Assembly: GCA_003134435.1 (NCBI GenBank)
Contig: PLBE01000196.1
Location: forward strand, 57,698-110,143
Source of the DNA: Acidobacteriaceae bacterium
GTDB lineage: Bacteria > Acidobacteriota > Terriglobia > Terriglobales > Acidobacteriaceae
DNA: 52,446 nucleotides
Direction: 5' to 3'
Each line of letters begins with the position of its first letter. The first letter of the stretch is position 1. The notes beneath the pieces are model-generated. The model had not been told where the DNA came from and made no database searches. It was given only the letters and a program-made list of their open reading frames with translations. A program made the translations under genes and the position numbers. Positions 51,590 through 52,446 of the stretch are shown one piece after another.

Positions 51590-52330
51590 ATGCCCGCGAC
51601 GAGAACCATCGAAGTAGTCCCCACCGCCGCCGATCTGTTTCACGCCGCCGCCGAGGAATTCATCGGCGCGGCCCGCGCCGCCATCGGCGCACAGGGACGC
51701 TTCACCGTAGCGCTCTCCGGAGGCTCAACTCCCAGGGCTCTCTACGCGCTGCTCGCCGCGAACTACGCCGACTTCGCGTGGAATCGCGTCTTTTTATTTT
51801 TTGGCGACGAACGCCACGTTTCCCCGACCGACGCTGACAGCAATTACCGGATGGTCAAGGAATCGCTGCTGACCAAAATTACGATCCCGCCGGAGAATGT
51901 CTTTCGCGTGCAAGCGGAAAATCCGGATGCCGCTGCCGCTGCCTCGGACTATGACGCACAACTCCACCGCTTCTTCCAACTCAAGCCCGCGGATTTTCCG
52001 CGCTTCGACCTGATTCTGTTGGGCATGGGCCCGGACGGCCACACCGCATCGCTGTTTCCCGATTCCGAGGCGCTCAACGAACAGTCACGCCTGGTCGTCG
52101 CCAACTGGGTCGCGAAGTTCAACACCCACCGCATCACCTTCACCTTCCCCGTCCTAAACCGAGCCGCCGAGGTTATGTTTATGGCCAGTGGGCCTGACAA
52201 GGCCGACATGCTGCATCAGGTGCTTGAAGAAAAGAAGACTCCGCCGCTGCCCGCGCAAAGAGTGCAACCGACCGACGGAAAATTGTTGTGGCTGCTCGAC
52301 GAAGCAGCGGCCGCGAAACTGAGCCGGTGA
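51590..52330 (+). CDS. pgl: 6-phosphogluconolactonase (DevB type)
   Basis: A 246-residue enzyme of the DevB/SOL family that hydrolyses 6-phosphogluconolactone. Family motifs are ALSGGSTPRALYALLA (about 42-57), FLFFGDERHVSPTDADSNYRM (key residues GDER, about 72-75, and the SNYRM end) and LGMGPDGHTASLFP (about 145-158), where the GHTASLFP loop carries the active-site histidine. It is the last complete gene of the pentose phosphate operon, 26 bases after zwf. Together with zwf and gnd it completes the oxidative branch. Length and motifs agree with the family. Confidence 0.96.
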   Translation: MPATRTIEVVPTAADLFHAAAEEFIGAARAAIGAQGRFTVALSGGSTPRALYALLAANYADFAWNRVFLFFGDERHVSPTDADSNYRMVKESLLTKITIPPENVFRVQAENPDAAAAASDYDAQLHRFFQLKPADFPRFDLILLGMGPDGHTASLFPDSEALNEQSRLVVANWVAKFNTHRITFTFPVLNRAAEVMFMASGPDKADMLHQVLEEKKTPPLPAQRVQPTDGKLLWLLDEAAAAKLSR

Positions 52331-52355
52331 AGTTCGTCATCGTTTTCGGTTATTT

Positions 52356-52379
52356 GGTTCTCAGTTCGGTTCTCAGTTC
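52356..52379. repeat. Tandem 12-bp repeat after pgl
   Basis: The 12-mer GGTTCTCAGTTC is present twice without spacer, followed by TCGG. The core GGTTCTCAGT is also found in the inverted-repeat arms near 1601-1610 and, on the other strand, 1630-1639, suggesting a dispersed intergenic repeat family. Confidence 0.75.
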
Positions 52380-52431
52380 TCGGTAAGATTTCTTCCTATA
52401 AACCGCTGTCAGGAATTTACGGGAGTTGAGA

Positions 52432-52446
52432 TTGCTAGAGTTCGGG
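52432..52446 (+). CDS. Possible start of the next gene (partial)
   Basis: A TTG at 52432 opens a frame to the window edge (five codons, reading MLEFG if initiated) and stands six bases after GGGAG, with TATAAA about 30 bases upstream. It may be the first codons of a gene that continues the operon, often glucokinase in such clusters, but five codons cannot show this. Confidence 0.25.

Overview
This is a gene-dense, high-GC bacterial window with no rRNA, tRNA, CRISPR array, insertion sequence or phage gene that I could recognise. The gene content suggests a chromosomal segment of an Acidobacteriota member, probably class Terriglobia. The clues are the futalosine menaquinone genes (mqnA, mqnC, mqnD), a bifunctional transaldolase/glucose-6-phosphate isomerase, several TonB-like proteins, a secreted protein with carboxypeptidase-regulatory-like domains, and a giant secreted BNR/Ig-like protein ending in a TM-TM-CysGlyGly-Ig module. 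The assignment is inferred from gene families, not from a marker gene.

Layout. 1-3.6 kb: the end of a histidine kinase overlapping an NtrC-type sigma-54 response regulator, then an archaemetzincin, a membrane-anchored glutathione peroxidase and a cysteine-rich secreted protein. 3.9-8.5 kb: a 1544-residue secreted beta-propeller/Ig-like protein. 8.7-16 kb: mostly metabolism and repair (lhgO, proC, mutL, panE-like reductase), a TolB-like propeller and a helical-repeat protein. 16-20 kb: an amino-sugar kinase divergent from a sodium/solute symporter, then an amino-acid permease preceded by a striking doubled palindrome. 20-25 kb: a TonB protein directly followed by a secreted M48 metalloprotease, and a kelch/galactose-oxidase-like secreted protein. 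24.9-32 kb, minus strand: HAD hydrolase, mqnD, bioY with a previously unmarked 50-residue membrane ORF, a conserved hypothetical, topA and dprA. 32-37 kb, plus strand: mqnA, an AMIN/Sel1 protein, a DedA-like membrane protein and mqnC, with one small minus-strand membrane protein. 37-43.6 kb: a secreted carboxypeptidase-regulatory-domain protein, a cellulose-synthase-like glycosyltransferase, a GAF-TM-TonB fusion protein and a divergent GAF-HD-GYP protein. 43.8-52.3 kb: a complete pentose phosphate operon (tkt, tal-pgi fusion, gnd, zwf, pgl).

How they work together. The right end encodes the whole oxidative branch (zwf, pgl, gnd) plus transketolase and transaldolase, and links back to glycolysis through the isomerase half of the fusion. 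The centre supplies three of the futalosine-pathway steps for menaquinone. Two different TonB-like energy transducers suggest outer-membrane active transport; one carries a cytoplasmic GAF domain and faces a GAF-containing c-di-GMP phosphodiesterase-type protein, which is the most unusual arrangement here. No intergenic gap reaches 300 bases with the starts chosen; the largest (3587-3883, 297 bases) separates two divergent secreted-protein genes and shows no feature I can name.
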